From a virus: DNA of 64,000 nucleotides. Below are positions 16,638-24,982 of this stretch, in pieces. Position 1 is the stretch's first letter; every line of letters starts with the position of its first letter. The position numbers were made by a program, and so were the translations under genes. The stretch is taken from positions 160,005 to 224,004 of the IMG/VR virus record IMGVR_UViG_3300041411_000178. One strand, 5' to 3'. Below the pieces are notes generated by a model that ran no database searches, was not told the origin of the DNA, and saw only the letters and a program-made list of their open reading frames with translations.

Positions 16638-17279
16638 ATGGATAACTATAAAGACGGAACGATAGCGTTTGACCGTATTACAGTTTTGGGGAAGGACTTT
16701 GTTGCGGGGACGTACAAGGACGACTTGGCTGTCTATCAATATGCCTTTGATGTTAAGCCGTTTGTAGCAGGCGGGAAGAAAAAGAAGAAGAACGCCCCAG
16801 AGAAGTATGACTATCAATGGGAAGGCTTTTTCAACATGATGGTCAACAATACCCGCATTCGACTGCATCCGGTTCTGAATGACTACGGGTTGTTCGAGAT
16901 GGAAAGAAAGCTTGAGCTGCTCAAAGAGAAGATGCAGTTCTTTGTGAAGGAACTCAAGACACGCCGTAAGACACCTGCTAAGGGCGATCGTTACGACAAG
17001 CAGTGGCTGAACAAACCGGATACCCCTTACTCAGGGCATGTGCACCTGACCATGCACAAGGACGGCGGTGGCAACCTTTCGGTAGCCGACTGTCATAAGT
17101 CCATCCACTGGTGGGTGGACTGTTACTTAGATCCGAGTGGCAAACCCGTCTACGACGAGTACTACGAAAAGTCGTTGAAGTCGATTGAAGAGTTTGCACG
17201 TGGGTTAGGCAAGGCTTGCAAGGCAATCCAAGAATTGCGCAAGTTCTTTGCCCGTGAACTCGAAAGCTCTCAAGGTTAA
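16638..17279 (+). CDS. Unknown 213-aa protein
   Basis: ATG after TTAGGAGTTTGTA. A run of Lys at about residues 48-53 separates a small N-terminal domain from a helical body. HWWVDCYLDPSGKPVYDEYYEKS near residue 155 is the most distinctive stretch (two pieces). A monocistronic gene between a terminator and promoter site 3. Function unknown. Confidence 0.75.
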   Translation: MDNYKDGTIAFDRITVLGKDFVAGTYKDDLAVYQYAFDVKPFVAGGKKKKKNAPEKYDYQWEGFFNMMVNNTRIRLHPVLNDYGLFEMERKLELLKEKMQFFVKELKTRRKTPAKGDRYDKQWLNKPDTPYSGHVHLTMHKDGGGNLSVADCHKSIHWWVDCYLDPSGKPVYDEYYEKSLKSIEEFARGLGKACKAIQELRKFFARELESSQG

Positions 17280-17292
17280 GAGAGTTTCAAAC

Positions 17293-17301
17293 CTACATTA
17301 T
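17293..17301 (+). promoter_or_regulatory. phiKZ-type early promoter motif, site 3 (CTACATTAT), for the chaperonin
   Basis: TTTCAAACCTACATTATTACCCTGAG starts 10 bp after the preceding stop and lies 48 bp before the chaperonin ATG. It is the fullest match to the shared pattern, including the downstream CTGAG also found at site 7. Confidence 0.7.
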
Positions 17302-17349
17302 TACCCTGAGATACATTGTTTATATCAACCCAGCTACGGAGATTCTTCC

Positions 17350-19020
17350 ATGTACATGCAACTCTCTAATAACCGCAGTCATGGTGATATGCAGGTCCGC
17401 ACTACTCAAGATGTTGTTGAGGATGTAATGACCAACGTCCATGACGCGGTGGTTGCCACCATGGGTCCTAACGGCAAGCTTTCAGCCATTACTATCGGTA
17501 CCTCGGTGAAGGTTACCAAAGACGGTGTAACAGTCGCAAAGTCGCTGAAGTTTGTTAACCCATTCGAAGAAGCTGTAAACCGCATCATTCTGGAACCGGC
17601 AATCAAGACCGATGACGAATGCGGTGACGGTACCACCACCACCATTCTGTTGACCGGTGAACTGTACAGCCTGTACTCGCAGTTCCCTACTTACCGTGAA
17701 CGCAAGTTCATCGACAAGCTGTGCAACAAAACGATCGAAGAACTCAGCCGTATGTCGATCGCTGTGAACAACGACAGTCCAGAGTTGTACAGTCTGGCCC
17801 TGACGTCCTCTAACGGCGATGAGAAGCTGGCTGACGTCATTACCGACATCTATCACCAGGCTGCCGGTAAATACCCTGAGATCGAGCTCAAGGAAGGTCT
17901 GGGCGGGCAAGACCAGGTTGTGCGTTCCAACGGTCTGCCGGTGAACCTGATCTACAGCAACCCGTCGTTCTCCAAGAACGGCAACGGTACTGCGTCGGAA
18001 TTCACGCTCTTCGTCCCAATCGTTATCGATGACAACATCCGTAACGTAGATCCGCAGGTGCTGATCGGTCTGCTGAAAAAGGTAATGGACAGCGTTGGCA
18101 GCGAAGCTACCTTCCTGCTCATTGCTCGTTCGTTCGACAACCCGATCAACAGCCTGATCCTGCAACTGAACAACCAACTGAAACGTCAGGCGTTCATCTG
18201 CGCACAGACCAACTTCGGTGGTTCGGTTGGTACGCTGTTGATGCAGGACCTCTCGATCATGCTGGGCACCAGTATGGTTAAGGTGTTCTCGGACATCGTG
18301 ACCGTCGAACCGCGTTTTTGCGTCGACAAGCTGACCATTGGTTCCACCCGGTCGGTATTCGAAGCGACTTCCCTCGAGACCACTGACCGTATTGCCGCAC
18401 AGGTGAAATCGATCGAAGAAGAACTTAACAGCTACGAGCGTGGTGAGCGTTTCAGCATGCGTGCGCGTTTCAATGAGAAACGTCTGCGTGATCTGAAGGG
18501 CGAACTGATCACCATCTTCGTGGGCGGTGAAACTCAGTCCGAGATCAAGGAACGTATCGACCGTTTCGAAGACGTGTCGAAGGCTGTCAAATCAGCACTG
18601 GTGAACGGCATCCTGCCGGGTGTAGGTACTGCACTGATCACCGCTGGTGTGTTCGCCATGCAAAGTCTGGAAGATGAAATCGATACCGATCCTGTCTACG
18701 ACAAGATCATCAAGGCTTTCATCGAAGTGATCTTTGCACAGTACACCCTCCTGATGGGTCCTCTGATGTCGTTCAAGGGTACCGCCGAAGAAAAGGCTAC
18801 ACTCATGGAAGGTGTCTTGGACATGGACAACCCTGCACCGTTCACTGTTATGAACATGCGGGATAACACCACCGGTACTCCTCGTGACCTGGGGATCTAC
18901 GACACGGCTTACGCCTCTATCACTGCATTGCGTGGTGGCATGCAGACAGCCAAGATCCTCGCCAGCCTCGATAGCATCTTGATCGGGGACAAACTGGCTG
19001 CGGTTCATATCCAGTCTTAA
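17350..19020 (+). CDS. groEL-like: GroEL-type chaperonin (556 aa)
   Basis: A full-length group I chaperonin subunit (556 aa; bacterial GroEL is about 548). The ATP site is intact: TMGPNGK (37-43), TKDGVTVAK (56-64) and GDGTTT (92-97). A LVNGILPGVGTALI stretch matches the GroEL second equatorial block. The apical region is strongly diverged and the Gly-Met-rich C-terminal tail is missing. No GroES gene lies nearby. Known relatives are the chaperonins of phages EL and OBP, which work without a co-chaperonin. ATG at 17350 is 8 bp after CGGAG. Single-gene unit: own early-type promoter, own terminator. It probably folds phage proteins, with timing set early. Confidence 0.93.
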   Translation: MYMQLSNNRSHGDMQVRTTQDVVEDVMTNVHDAVVATMGPNGKLSAITIGTSVKVTKDGVTVAKSLKFVNPFEEAVNRIILEPAIKTDDECGDGTTTTILLTGELYSLYSQFPTYRERKFIDKLCNKTIEELSRMSIAVNNDSPELYSLALTSSNGDEKLADVITDIYHQAAGKYPEIELKEGLGGQDQVVRSNGLPVNLIYSNPSFSKNGNGTASEFTLFVPIVIDDNIRNVDPQVLIGLLKKVMDSVGSEATFLLIARSFDNPINSLILQLNNQLKRQAFICAQTNFGGSVGTLLMQDLSIMLGTSMVKVFSDIVTVEPRFCVDKLTIGSTRSVFEATSLETTDRIAAQVKSIEEELNSYERGERFSMRARFNEKRLRDLKGELITIFVGGETQSEIKERIDRFEDVSKAVKSALVNGILPGVGTALITAGVFAMQSLEDEIDTDPVYDKIIKAFIEVIFAQYTLLMGPLMSFKGTAEEKATLMEGVLDMDNPAPFTVMNMRDNTTGTPRDLGIYDTAYASITALRGGMQTAKILASLDSILIGDKLAAVHIQS

Positions 19021-19036
19021 CGTAACACAAATAATC

Positions 19037-19052
19037 GGGGGCTTCGGCTCCC
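19037..19052 (+). terminator. UUCG-tetraloop terminator after the chaperonin
   Basis: GGGGGC-TTCG-GCTCCC followed by TTTTATTTT, 16 bp after the stop. Confidence 0.85.
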
Positions 19053-19077
19053 TTTTATTTTGCCCTGAGGAATAATA

Positions 19078-19281
19078 ATGACGCCAGAAATGCAGCAGCT
19101 CTTTACCGGATCCAACCGGACCATATTGCTTATGTGGACCATCTTGGGAGTAGCAATCGGTAGCAAAACACTTTTAGGCAGTGTGTTAGTGTTGTCGTTT
19201 TTCGTCCTGATTGTAAAGACGAATTCCCATCTGGCCTTCATCGCGTCAATTCTGATTCCATTGGTTTTCATTTGGTTCTGA
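19078..19281 (+). CDS. Small hydrophobic membrane protein (67 aa)
   Basis: ATG after TGAGGAATAATA. After a 13-residue polar start, nearly all residues are hydrophobic, giving two or three membrane helices (about 16-34, 36-48, 52-67). It could be a holin-like or inner-membrane protein. No lysis genes sit beside it, so no function is assigned. Confidence 0.65.
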   Translation: MTPEMQQLFTGSNRTILLMWTILGVAIGSKTLLGSVLVLSFFVLIVKTNSHLAFIASILIPLVFIWF

Positions 19282-19351
19282 GTAAATTTCTAGGGGATAC
19301 TATGCTGAACGTTTATACGTTTGGTTTTATTCCTTTCCCTGGAGAACCACC

Positions 19352-19948
19352 ATGGCAGCTAAGACGCACATGGCGTTGTTTGTTGAACGGTTTGTTAAGT
19401 TCAACAAGAATCGCTACGCCGGCGACGCCGATTATCTCGCGCTGTTCGAAGGCCTGAAAGAAACCGACCTCCAACTCGGCACTCCTGTCGATGCTGGTGA
19501 CGGCACCTTCAACATGACCATCGCTTCGGCTGGTCGCAACTTCCGCTGTGATCCACTGCAATCGTGGACCCCGGCCGACGCTTCGAAGACTTTGGGGTTG
19601 TATACCCTGAAGAACGTTACACCGCTGGCCGACATCAACGAGCTGGAAGCGCAGACCGAAGCCGGTTTGTATTCCTACACTGATGGCGCCGACACCCTCG
19701 TTGGTGTGGTCATTGCCTCCGACATCGCCGACGGCGGTGAAGAAGCTGCAATCGAAGCGATCGTGAACGCTGGTCTGGTTTACGCCATTCCAACGATCAC
19801 CACCACCGAGGGTGACACCTTCACCCAGCTCATCGGCAGCACGTTCAAGGGTAACCTCGAATGGGTTAAAGGTGCTGTACCGGTCAAGGTGATTCCACCT
19901 ACTGACTACGGCCTCCTGACCGTTGATCAAGACGCACCCGAAGTTTAA
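19352..19948 (+). CDS. Paralogue of the tail-cluster protein at 38417 (198 aa)
   Basis: ATG after CCTGGAGAACCACC. The first 110 residues align with the 38417 product: LFVERFVKFNKNRYAGD versus LFLDRFIAYNQDRYKDE, QSWTPAD versus QKYQPAD, and TPLADINELEAQTEAGLYSY versus a TPLALADLQAKTVQGIYLL match. The partner opens the minus-strand tail-fibre cluster, so both are probably virion or virion-associated proteins. This copy has its own terminator and is separate from the tail genes. Confidence 0.75.
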   Translation: MAAKTHMALFVERFVKFNKNRYAGDADYLALFEGLKETDLQLGTPVDAGDGTFNMTIASAGRNFRCDPLQSWTPADASKTLGLYTLKNVTPLADINELEAQTEAGLYSYTDGADTLVGVVIASDIADGGEEAAIEAIVNAGLVYAIPTITTTEGDTFTQLIGSTFKGNLEWVKGAVPVKVIPPTDYGLLTVDQDAPEV

Positions 19949-19972
19949 CCCGCTGGGTTGAGCTGCTCTAGT

Positions 19973-20008
19973 AAAGCCTACCGTTGGGTCATTCCCGCGG
20001 TAGGCTTT
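19973..20008 (+). terminator. Hairpin terminator with TTTATGGCTG tail
   Basis: AAAGCCTACCG pairs with CGGTAGGCTTT. Instead of a U-tract it runs into ATGGCTGCTTTACG. The same tail follows hairpins at 49828 and 54030. Confidence 0.75.
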
Positions 20009-20100
20009 ATGGCTGCTTTACGCCAGTTAGAATTTAATGTTACACCCACGACTATTATCTACACCCGATAAAAGGTCATTTGTATTAAGGAGTTTTATCC

Positions 20101-20673
20101 ATGACCGCACAATTAAAAGCTGCAATTACAGCACCGGCTGTAATGGACGAAGAAGAGTACGCACTGGTATGTCGCGCACTGGAACCGTCCTTTGTTGACC
20201 ATTTCCATAGCCTGGGGGTTATGAAGAATGTACTGCGTGAGATGGTGTATGGTGTTGATCACCTCACTGACATGCTCAGGATGCCAGAGTGCCCAGTTGG
20301 CAAGACGCTGGTAACCATGGATCTCGAACACTACAAACTGGAATCGTTCTTCCTGTTTGACCAGTTGTTCCGGGCCACGAACAATGACTGCTGGAAGATT
20401 TCACTGCCGACTCCAACAGTCAAGAAAGAACTCGATGAATTCTTTAACCGGAGTTACATCGAAACGTTCCATTTCATTATGGGACGCATGGGAGTGGAAG
20501 AGCTGATGTTCAAGGTCGACCATGAGAGGTACTCGATCGAGTTCAACGAGATCATACCGGACAGCAAGTTGTATATCTTCCACTTCAATAACCTGGACAC
20601 ACGTCAGGGAATTAACCTGCCGTTTGCCCGCCGTCGTACGCAACATTCCTTGAAGGTCAAGCGAAATGATTGA
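20101..20673 (+). CDS. Paralogue family B, member 1 (unknown, 190 aa)
   Basis: ATG after TAAGGAGTTTTATCC. Matches the 20933 product: FVDHFHSLGVMKNVLREMVYGVDHLTDMLR aligns with FVDTFLKYIPDVRKLQEFVYGIDCLTEISR (only parts given), then P.G..L..[MI]D and a C-terminal [IV].LPF.R.RT. No known fold. Coupled by an 8-bp overlap to a small membrane protein that separates the two copies. Confidence 0.75.
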   Translation: MTAQLKAAITAPAVMDEEEYALVCRALEPSFVDHFHSLGVMKNVLREMVYGVDHLTDMLRMPECPVGKTLVTMDLEHYKLESFFLFDQLFRATNNDCWKISLPTPTVKKELDEFFNRSYIETFHFIMGRMGVEELMFKVDHERYSIEFNEIIPDSKLYIFHFNNLDTRQGINLPFARRRTQHSLKVKRND

Positions 20674-20836
20674 TCCAAAAGATTTGCTCGACAAAGACGA
20701 TGATTGGGTCGCTAGTATGGTGGCAGACCCTATCCGTAAACAACAGCTTAAACGTCGCCGTAGGTTCTACACTGTGCTTGGCATTTCTTGCATTATTGCC
20801 GTGTTTATTGGCGCAGTGATTGGCTGGAAGGTGTAG
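20666..20836 (+). CDS. Small tail-anchored membrane protein (56 aa)
   Basis: ATG in the last codons of the previous gene. The first 30 residues are acidic then strongly basic (KRRRRF). One membrane helix fills residues 35-52 and only WKV follows. The basic stretch before the helix predicts a cytoplasmic N-terminus (positive-inside rule). Confidence 0.65.
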   Translation: MIDPKDLLDKDDDWVASMVADPIRKQQLKRRRRFYTVLGISCIIAVFIGAVIGWKV

Positions 20837-20861
20837 ATTTAAGTTAAGGAGGACTTCAGAC

Positions 20862-20870
20862 CTACATTAC
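20862..20870 (+). promoter_or_regulatory. phiKZ-type early promoter motif, site 4 (CTACATTAC)
   Basis: CTTCAGACCTACATTACCTACGTGTAAC lies between paralogue B copies, 62 bp before the ATG at 20933. Confidence 0.65.
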
Positions 20871-20932
20871 CTACGTGTAACAAAGACGTTCATTAATTGT
20901 GGTCTTCCACGTTAAGTTAATAGGGAAACATC

Positions 20933-21496
20933 ATGAGTGAAGCACTAAGAAAGTTGGAGGCTACCGATGGACTGATAACTAATCTCGCCCAAGTTACTGA
21001 AAGCAAACGCTTGGGTTATTTCAAGCACATCCTGAACGTAGAGTTTGTTGACACCTTCCTCAAATACATCCCCGATGTAAGGAAGCTGCAAGAGTTCGTC
21101 TACGGGATCGATTGCTTGACGGAAATTAGCAGGAGCAGTTCATTCCCATCTGGTCGATTGTTAAACAACATTGATATCAACGAGAAAGCCGCTGGCAAGT
21201 TCAACGAGCTCCGTTGGTTGACTCGCGACCAATCTTTTCTGGGCTGCCAAGTGGGTGCTGAAACCACAGAGTTGATCACCGAGTTTTTCAGTTACGAGTA
21301 TCCACGGTTGTTCGGCGAGTTGTTCGATAAGTCGCGCCTGCCATTCGCGACCTTCGCACTCGACGGTGTTTGGTATCACCTGACTTTTAACCGCAGCTTC
21401 AACAAACTGAGAACGCACTCTGCGATCAAGTTGACCAGCGCGGACAGAAGCAGGGAAGTGTATTTGCCTTTCCTCAGGACTCGAACTGGGGTTTGA
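20933..21496 (+). CDS. Paralogue family B, member 2 (unknown, 187 aa)
   Basis: Second copy of the 20101 family, under its own early-type promoter. It keeps the VEFVDTFL...FVYGID.LTEISR core, the S.P.GRLL.NID block and the EVYLPFLRTRTG end. Identity looks low, so the duplication is old or the pair evolves fast. Function unknown. Confidence 0.75.
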   Translation: MSEALRKLEATDGLITNLAQVTESKRLGYFKHILNVEFVDTFLKYIPDVRKLQEFVYGIDCLTEISRSSSFPSGRLLNNIDINEKAAGKFNELRWLTRDQSFLGCQVGAETTELITEFFSYEYPRLFGELFDKSRLPFATFALDGVWYHLTFNRSFNKLRTHSAIKLTSADRSREVYLPFLRTRTGV

Positions 21497-21509
21497 CGTA
21501 AGCTCGCCG

Positions 21510-21542
21510 TAATCTCCCGGGCGTTGGTTGCCTGGGGGATTA
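21510..21542 (+). terminator. Hairpin terminator with TTATGG tail
   Basis: TAATCTCCCGGGC pairs with GCCTGGGGGATTA (one G-T pair) around GTTGGTT, followed by TGGTTTCTTTTTTATTT. Confidence 0.8.
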
Positions 21543-21602
21543 TGGTTTCTTTTTTATTTGTACCGCTGTAACTTTGTAAAGACTACTAACAAGGAGTTCC
21601 AC

Positions 21603-23183
21603 ATGAATACCCCAATAAACAAAGAGGCCACTTACATGCCCGGGCCTGTTGGTAAAACCTTCACCGAAGAAGAGATGCTGAAAATAAACCCCCATGTCAG
21701 CAAGCTCGCGCCCAACCTCATGGACGGTTATGTTTTCGTTTGGAACAAAGAGCGCGACCTGTACGAGAACATCGGGACTAAGGCTTCAGTGTTGGGGAGT
21801 AACACCCCACATGAATACATTTGCCCTGTTTCTTTTACCATGAAAGGGAATTGGGAAAGTGATGACCCACTTCCTGAGGAAGACGCACAGGTCGGTGATT
21901 GCTGGATCCGGGAAAAACACTTCTGGGCAAGAACTTCCCAGAATATTTGGAAAGACTACGGGGATGTCAGTAACGTAGGTGCTATCCAGTACTGCTTCCT
22001 GGAAGACAACCCACCACCGGCACCAAAGCCTGTGATTTTCCGCAACGTTGGTAACCACGAACTTACAGCCACCATCATCGGTGATTTCGTCAACCGTGAG
22101 ATCGCCGATGCACATGCTCCCAAAGTTGGCCACGCAGGGGAAGCATATATTGCCGACAACACGGTCTTTCTTTGGGATGTATTTAACGGGACAGGTTGGA
22201 TAGAAAGCGGTAAAGTTGGGGAAATTTGGGAACCGCTTCCTCCGCCTACATCGGGACTTGCTGAACTTTTCAGAACCCTGCCGCGTTCCAGTATGTTAGG
22301 TCATGACCGTCACAAGGATCAACGCTCCAAAGAGCAAATCCTGCAAAGCCATTTCCATGATGATGTCAGAGCCGGGTACGGTGGGACCTTCGATCAATGG
22401 TGCAGTCAGAACGGTGATCTTAATGCCGTTCTTCGCGAAGCGGCTGGCAAAGACCCACAAGGTCTTGAACACCTGGTAGCCGTGCACAATCTCGAAGAGC
22501 AGCGGGTGCGTATGCACCGCCGTGACCTGTTGGCAGACGCCAAGGCTCATCCATCCCTGGACGATGCTGAGAAACTGCTGGCAGGGGCTCTGGAGACGCT
22601 TGAGGGCGAAGAAAGTGATGCTGCTTTCAAGGCTCTCGATGCGTTGAAGAAAGTCAAGAAAGATATGCGTCGTAAGCGTCGTAACTTCTGGCTTTTTGTC
22701 ATCACGTTCTGGGCTATCGTGGGTACGGGTGTTTACTTCCTGGGTAAGTGGTTGTCTACCCAGGTTGTTACCGGTCGCTATACCGTTCCAAAGACGTGCT
22801 CGGCTCCATTCGGCCCCGGCGTTATTCAGGGCATGCGTTACTACGACTACAGCTACAAGTCGTTGTTCGGTGTGCACATGACACTGGAGAGTACTGTCAG
22901 GGAAAGCACGATCGTTACCACGAACGGCCAAGAGTTCTCCATCTTCGGTCTATCGCCTCGTAACGAAGAGTCTGACGTACCCGGAGAGCCGATGGCTGAT
23001 CGAGTGCTGAAGGCTGCTGAGGTGGAAGTAGAAACTGCTCCTAAGCCTCCTAAGGGCAAATGGTGGCGCATGAACATCTGGACCAGCGACAAAGGCACAC
23101 AGCCAATGAAGCCAGCCGAGCTGTATTTGTTCGCGTCTGAGAAGTATACAACCATGGTCGCTTATAAGGACTTCTGTAAATGA
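21603..23183 (+). CDS. Membrane protein with fibre-type modules and coiled coil (526 aa)
   Basis: ATG at 21603 after AAGGAGTTCCAC; an upstream in-frame extension passes through the terminator and is rejected. Residues about 75-210 hold two modules of the kind repeated in the tail fibre: VGDCWIREKHFWAR..WKDYG and AGEAYIADNTVFLWD..GWIESG. Near 255-280 AGYGGTFDQWCSQNGD resembles the fibre's GYGGTLQQWLLSL. A charged helical region (about 295-358) leads to one membrane helix at about 361-382. The last 140 residues then lie across the membrane. Role unknown; envelope attachment or display is an inference. It ends in an ATGA overlap. Confidence 0.75.
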   Translation: MNTPINKEATYMPGPVGKTFTEEEMLKINPHVSKLAPNLMDGYVFVWNKERDLYENIGTKASVLGSNTPHEYICPVSFTMKGNWESDDPLPEEDAQVGDCWIREKHFWARTSQNIWKDYGDVSNVGAIQYCFLEDNPPPAPKPVIFRNVGNHELTATIIGDFVNREIADAHAPKVGHAGEAYIADNTVFLWDVFNGTGWIESGKVGEIWEPLPPPTSGLAELFRTLPRSSMLGHDRHKDQRSKEQILQSHFHDDVRAGYGGTFDQWCSQNGDLNAVLREAAGKDPQGLEHLVAVHNLEEQRVRMHRRDLLADAKAHPSLDDAEKLLAGALETLEGEESDAAFKALDALKKVKKDMRRKRRNFWLFVITFWAIVGTGVYFLGKWLSTQVVTGRYTVPKTCSAPFGPGVIQGMRYYDYSYKSLFGVHMTLESTVRESTIVTTNGQEFSIFGLSPRNEESDVPGEPMADRVLKAAEVEVETAPKPPKGKWWRMNIWTSDKGTQPMKPAELYLFASEKYTTMVAYKDFCK

Positions 23184-23791
23184 AAAGCATCAAGCATGTA
23201 AACGTAGGGACTGTGGGTCATGTTGACCACGGCCGCATGTTGCAGTACACCGGCAAACGTGGGTACAAAAGCATGGTGGAGAATTATCCCTCCGGCATAC
23301 CGTACCTTACGCGTCGTGTAAATCCATTCGAACCAGAGTGGATCTACTGGTGGGAAGGGTTGATCTACGTGGGCGGTCGGGTTATTCATAACCTGCGCAT
23401 CTACGAAGACAAGAAACCACCTGAAGAAGGAGTGATCTGCGATTCGATCTCTCCGACTGAGGGTCGTTCAAAGGAATACGAGCAGATAAAGAAGATGCTC
23501 GTTTCCAGGATGAACAAAGGTACCTCGGGCAAAGCAATGCCGCCTGAGATTACCTCGGCGATCGAGGACTTCCTCCGACCGACCGGGGTAAAGGTTAACC
23601 CAATACGGATCATGCACGAGTATGAGCGTGACCGTCGTACGGTTATTCCGTCACGTAAGTCGATTCAGTGGGCCATTGAAATGACTCACTGGAAAGACAA
23701 AGATCTTTTCAAAATCCTGGGTATGGATCAACTGTCCCCAGATCAATTAGCTGACCTAAGGTGGAAACGTACAAATGGACAATCGTCTTAA
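23180..23791 (+). CDS. Unknown protein with EF-Tu-like N-terminus (203 aa)
   Basis: Residues 6-18 read HVNVGTVGHVDHG, almost identical to the EF-Tu segment HVNVGTIGHVDHGKTT that forms the GTP-binding P-loop. Here the next residues are RM, so the essential Lys and Thr are replaced and GTP binding is unlikely. The rest has no GTPase motifs (no NKxD) and is far shorter than EF-Tu (about 394 aa). VNPFEPEWIYWWEG (48-60) recalls the NPDWxDWY motif of other proteins here. It may mimic or have captured the EF-Tu segment. It overlaps both neighbours. Confidence 0.75.
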   Translation: MKSIKHVNVGTVGHVDHGRMLQYTGKRGYKSMVENYPSGIPYLTRRVNPFEPEWIYWWEGLIYVGGRVIHNLRIYEDKKPPEEGVICDSISPTEGRSKEYEQIKKMLVSRMNKGTSGKAMPPEITSAIEDFLRPTGVKVNPIRIMHEYERDRRTVIPSRKSIQWAIEMTHWKDKDLFKILGMDQLSPDQLADLRWKRTNGQSS

Positions 23792-23963
23792 GGAAGAGAT
23801 GGAACACAACATCGCCTTGTACAAGGAGAACGGCCCTAACCCAGGCGATCGCTTTGCCAAAGTGCAAGGTATCGGGTTAGTGGTAATGAAATCCAAAACA
23901 CTGCCTTCGGGCTTGATCATTGAACCTTTTGAAAACGTAAGGAACGAACATGGGCCAGAGTAA
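23775..23963 (+). CDS. Small unknown protein (62 aa)
   Basis: Overlaps the previous gene by 17 bp and the next by 14 bp. Contains NPGDRFAKVQGIGLVVMKS, a compact beta-looking core. Real by context (coupled starts on both sides), but no function is visible. Confidence 0.6.
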   Translation: MDNRLKEEMEHNIALYKENGPNPGDRFAKVQGIGLVVMKSKTLPSGLIIEPFENVRNEHGPE

Positions 23964-24594
23964 TAAAACCGGCGAGCGTAACCCGAACAATCCGCCGAGC
24001 CCTAACAAAGGACGCAGCATGGTTCCGGTGAATCACAAGCTGAAGTACACCGAAGAAGATATGGTCAAGGCCATGGAATTTGCCAAGCGTAATGCGCGTG
24101 GTAACTTCATGAAAGAACTCGGTCTGACCGAATTGAACTCCGGTATCGGTAGCACGCCGTCTTCGAACTGGTTTGCTAAGGGCGAACTGGAGGAGTTCCC
24201 TGAGCTGGTTAATCGTGATCGTGCAAGCCTGTGTCTGGGTCACCTTACCGATGACGAATTGGCCAGCCTGGTCTTCATGCAGGGTGACATCGATAAAGAC
24301 ACCGACATGCGTTTGTCGATTGCTGCCATGCAGTCTGGACAGCAGTACTACTCGAAGATCGCGGCGGTAACGGGCGGTAAAGAACGCATCCGCTGGCTGT
24401 CACGTCACCTGGAACTGTCCCTTCAACGTCAACGTACACAACGTACCACGATTTGGAACTACATTCTGGATACGTACGGCGAGTGCGGGGGTGAAGCTTC
24501 GATTCTCGAGGCGTGTGAAAAGCTGGGGTTGTCGAAGGAGTACGCGATGGCGCGCATGCATCCAGAACAATCGGTCGTTAAGGAGGCACAATGA
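23950..24594 (+). CDS. Unknown 214-aa helical protein
   Basis: ATG after GTAAGGAACGAAC. A Pro/Asn-rich disordered start (residues 5-25) precedes a helical body. The C-terminal 60 residues (ILEACEKLGLSKEYAMARMHPEQ) have a helix-turn-helix-like rhythm, too weak to call. ATGA overlap with the next gene. Confidence 0.7.
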   Translation: MGQSNKTGERNPNNPPSPNKGRSMVPVNHKLKYTEEDMVKAMEFAKRNARGNFMKELGLTELNSGIGSTPSSNWFAKGELEEFPELVNRDRASLCLGHLTDDELASLVFMQGDIDKDTDMRLSIAAMQSGQQYYSKIAAVTGGKERIRWLSRHLELSLQRQRTQRTTIWNYILDTYGECGGEASILEACEKLGLSKEYAMARMHPEQSVVKEAQ

Positions 24595-24980
24595 AACTGG
24601 AATGTTTGATGACCGTCTGGCCATCGATCAAAAGGTCTATTGAACTGGCCTTCGCGTCCGGAATGAACTCCGGCGTTGACCCTCGTGGAGGGGAGTGCCG
24701 TGAAAAGATTATTACCGATCTCAAGGCTGAGCTGTTTGGCCATGCAGAGGAAGCCCCAGCGCCACTGGCGACCAAGACAGAAGAAACTCGAGTTCTGAGC
24801 GAAACTGACAAGCAAAAAGCCAAGATCATGTTGCTCCACGGAACACCGGAGCAACAATGGGATGCGCTTACCAGCACAGGAGTTATCCCGCCCACTACGC
24901 CAAAAACTAAGGAGAACTTAGATATGGCCGTAGGGATGGTCCGTGACTTCAAAATGATCTACCATTGCCTAGGAGGTTAA
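24591..24980 (+). CDS. Unknown 129-aa protein
   Basis: ATGA overlap at the start, AAGGAGG upstream. Helical, with a disordered Ala/Pro/Glu stretch around residues 48-65. No recognised family. Confidence 0.7.
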   Translation: MKLECLMTVWPSIKRSIELAFASGMNSGVDPRGGECREKIITDLKAELFGHAEEAPAPLATKTEETRVLSETDKQKAKIMLLHGTPEQQWDALTSTGVIPPTTPKTKENLDMAVGMVRDFKMIYHCLGG

Positions 24981-24982
24981 CA

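Noticed and set aside
23195-23240. EF-Tu or other translation GTPase
   Set aside because: The P-loop Lys and Thr are missing, no other G motifs are present, and the protein has half the length.
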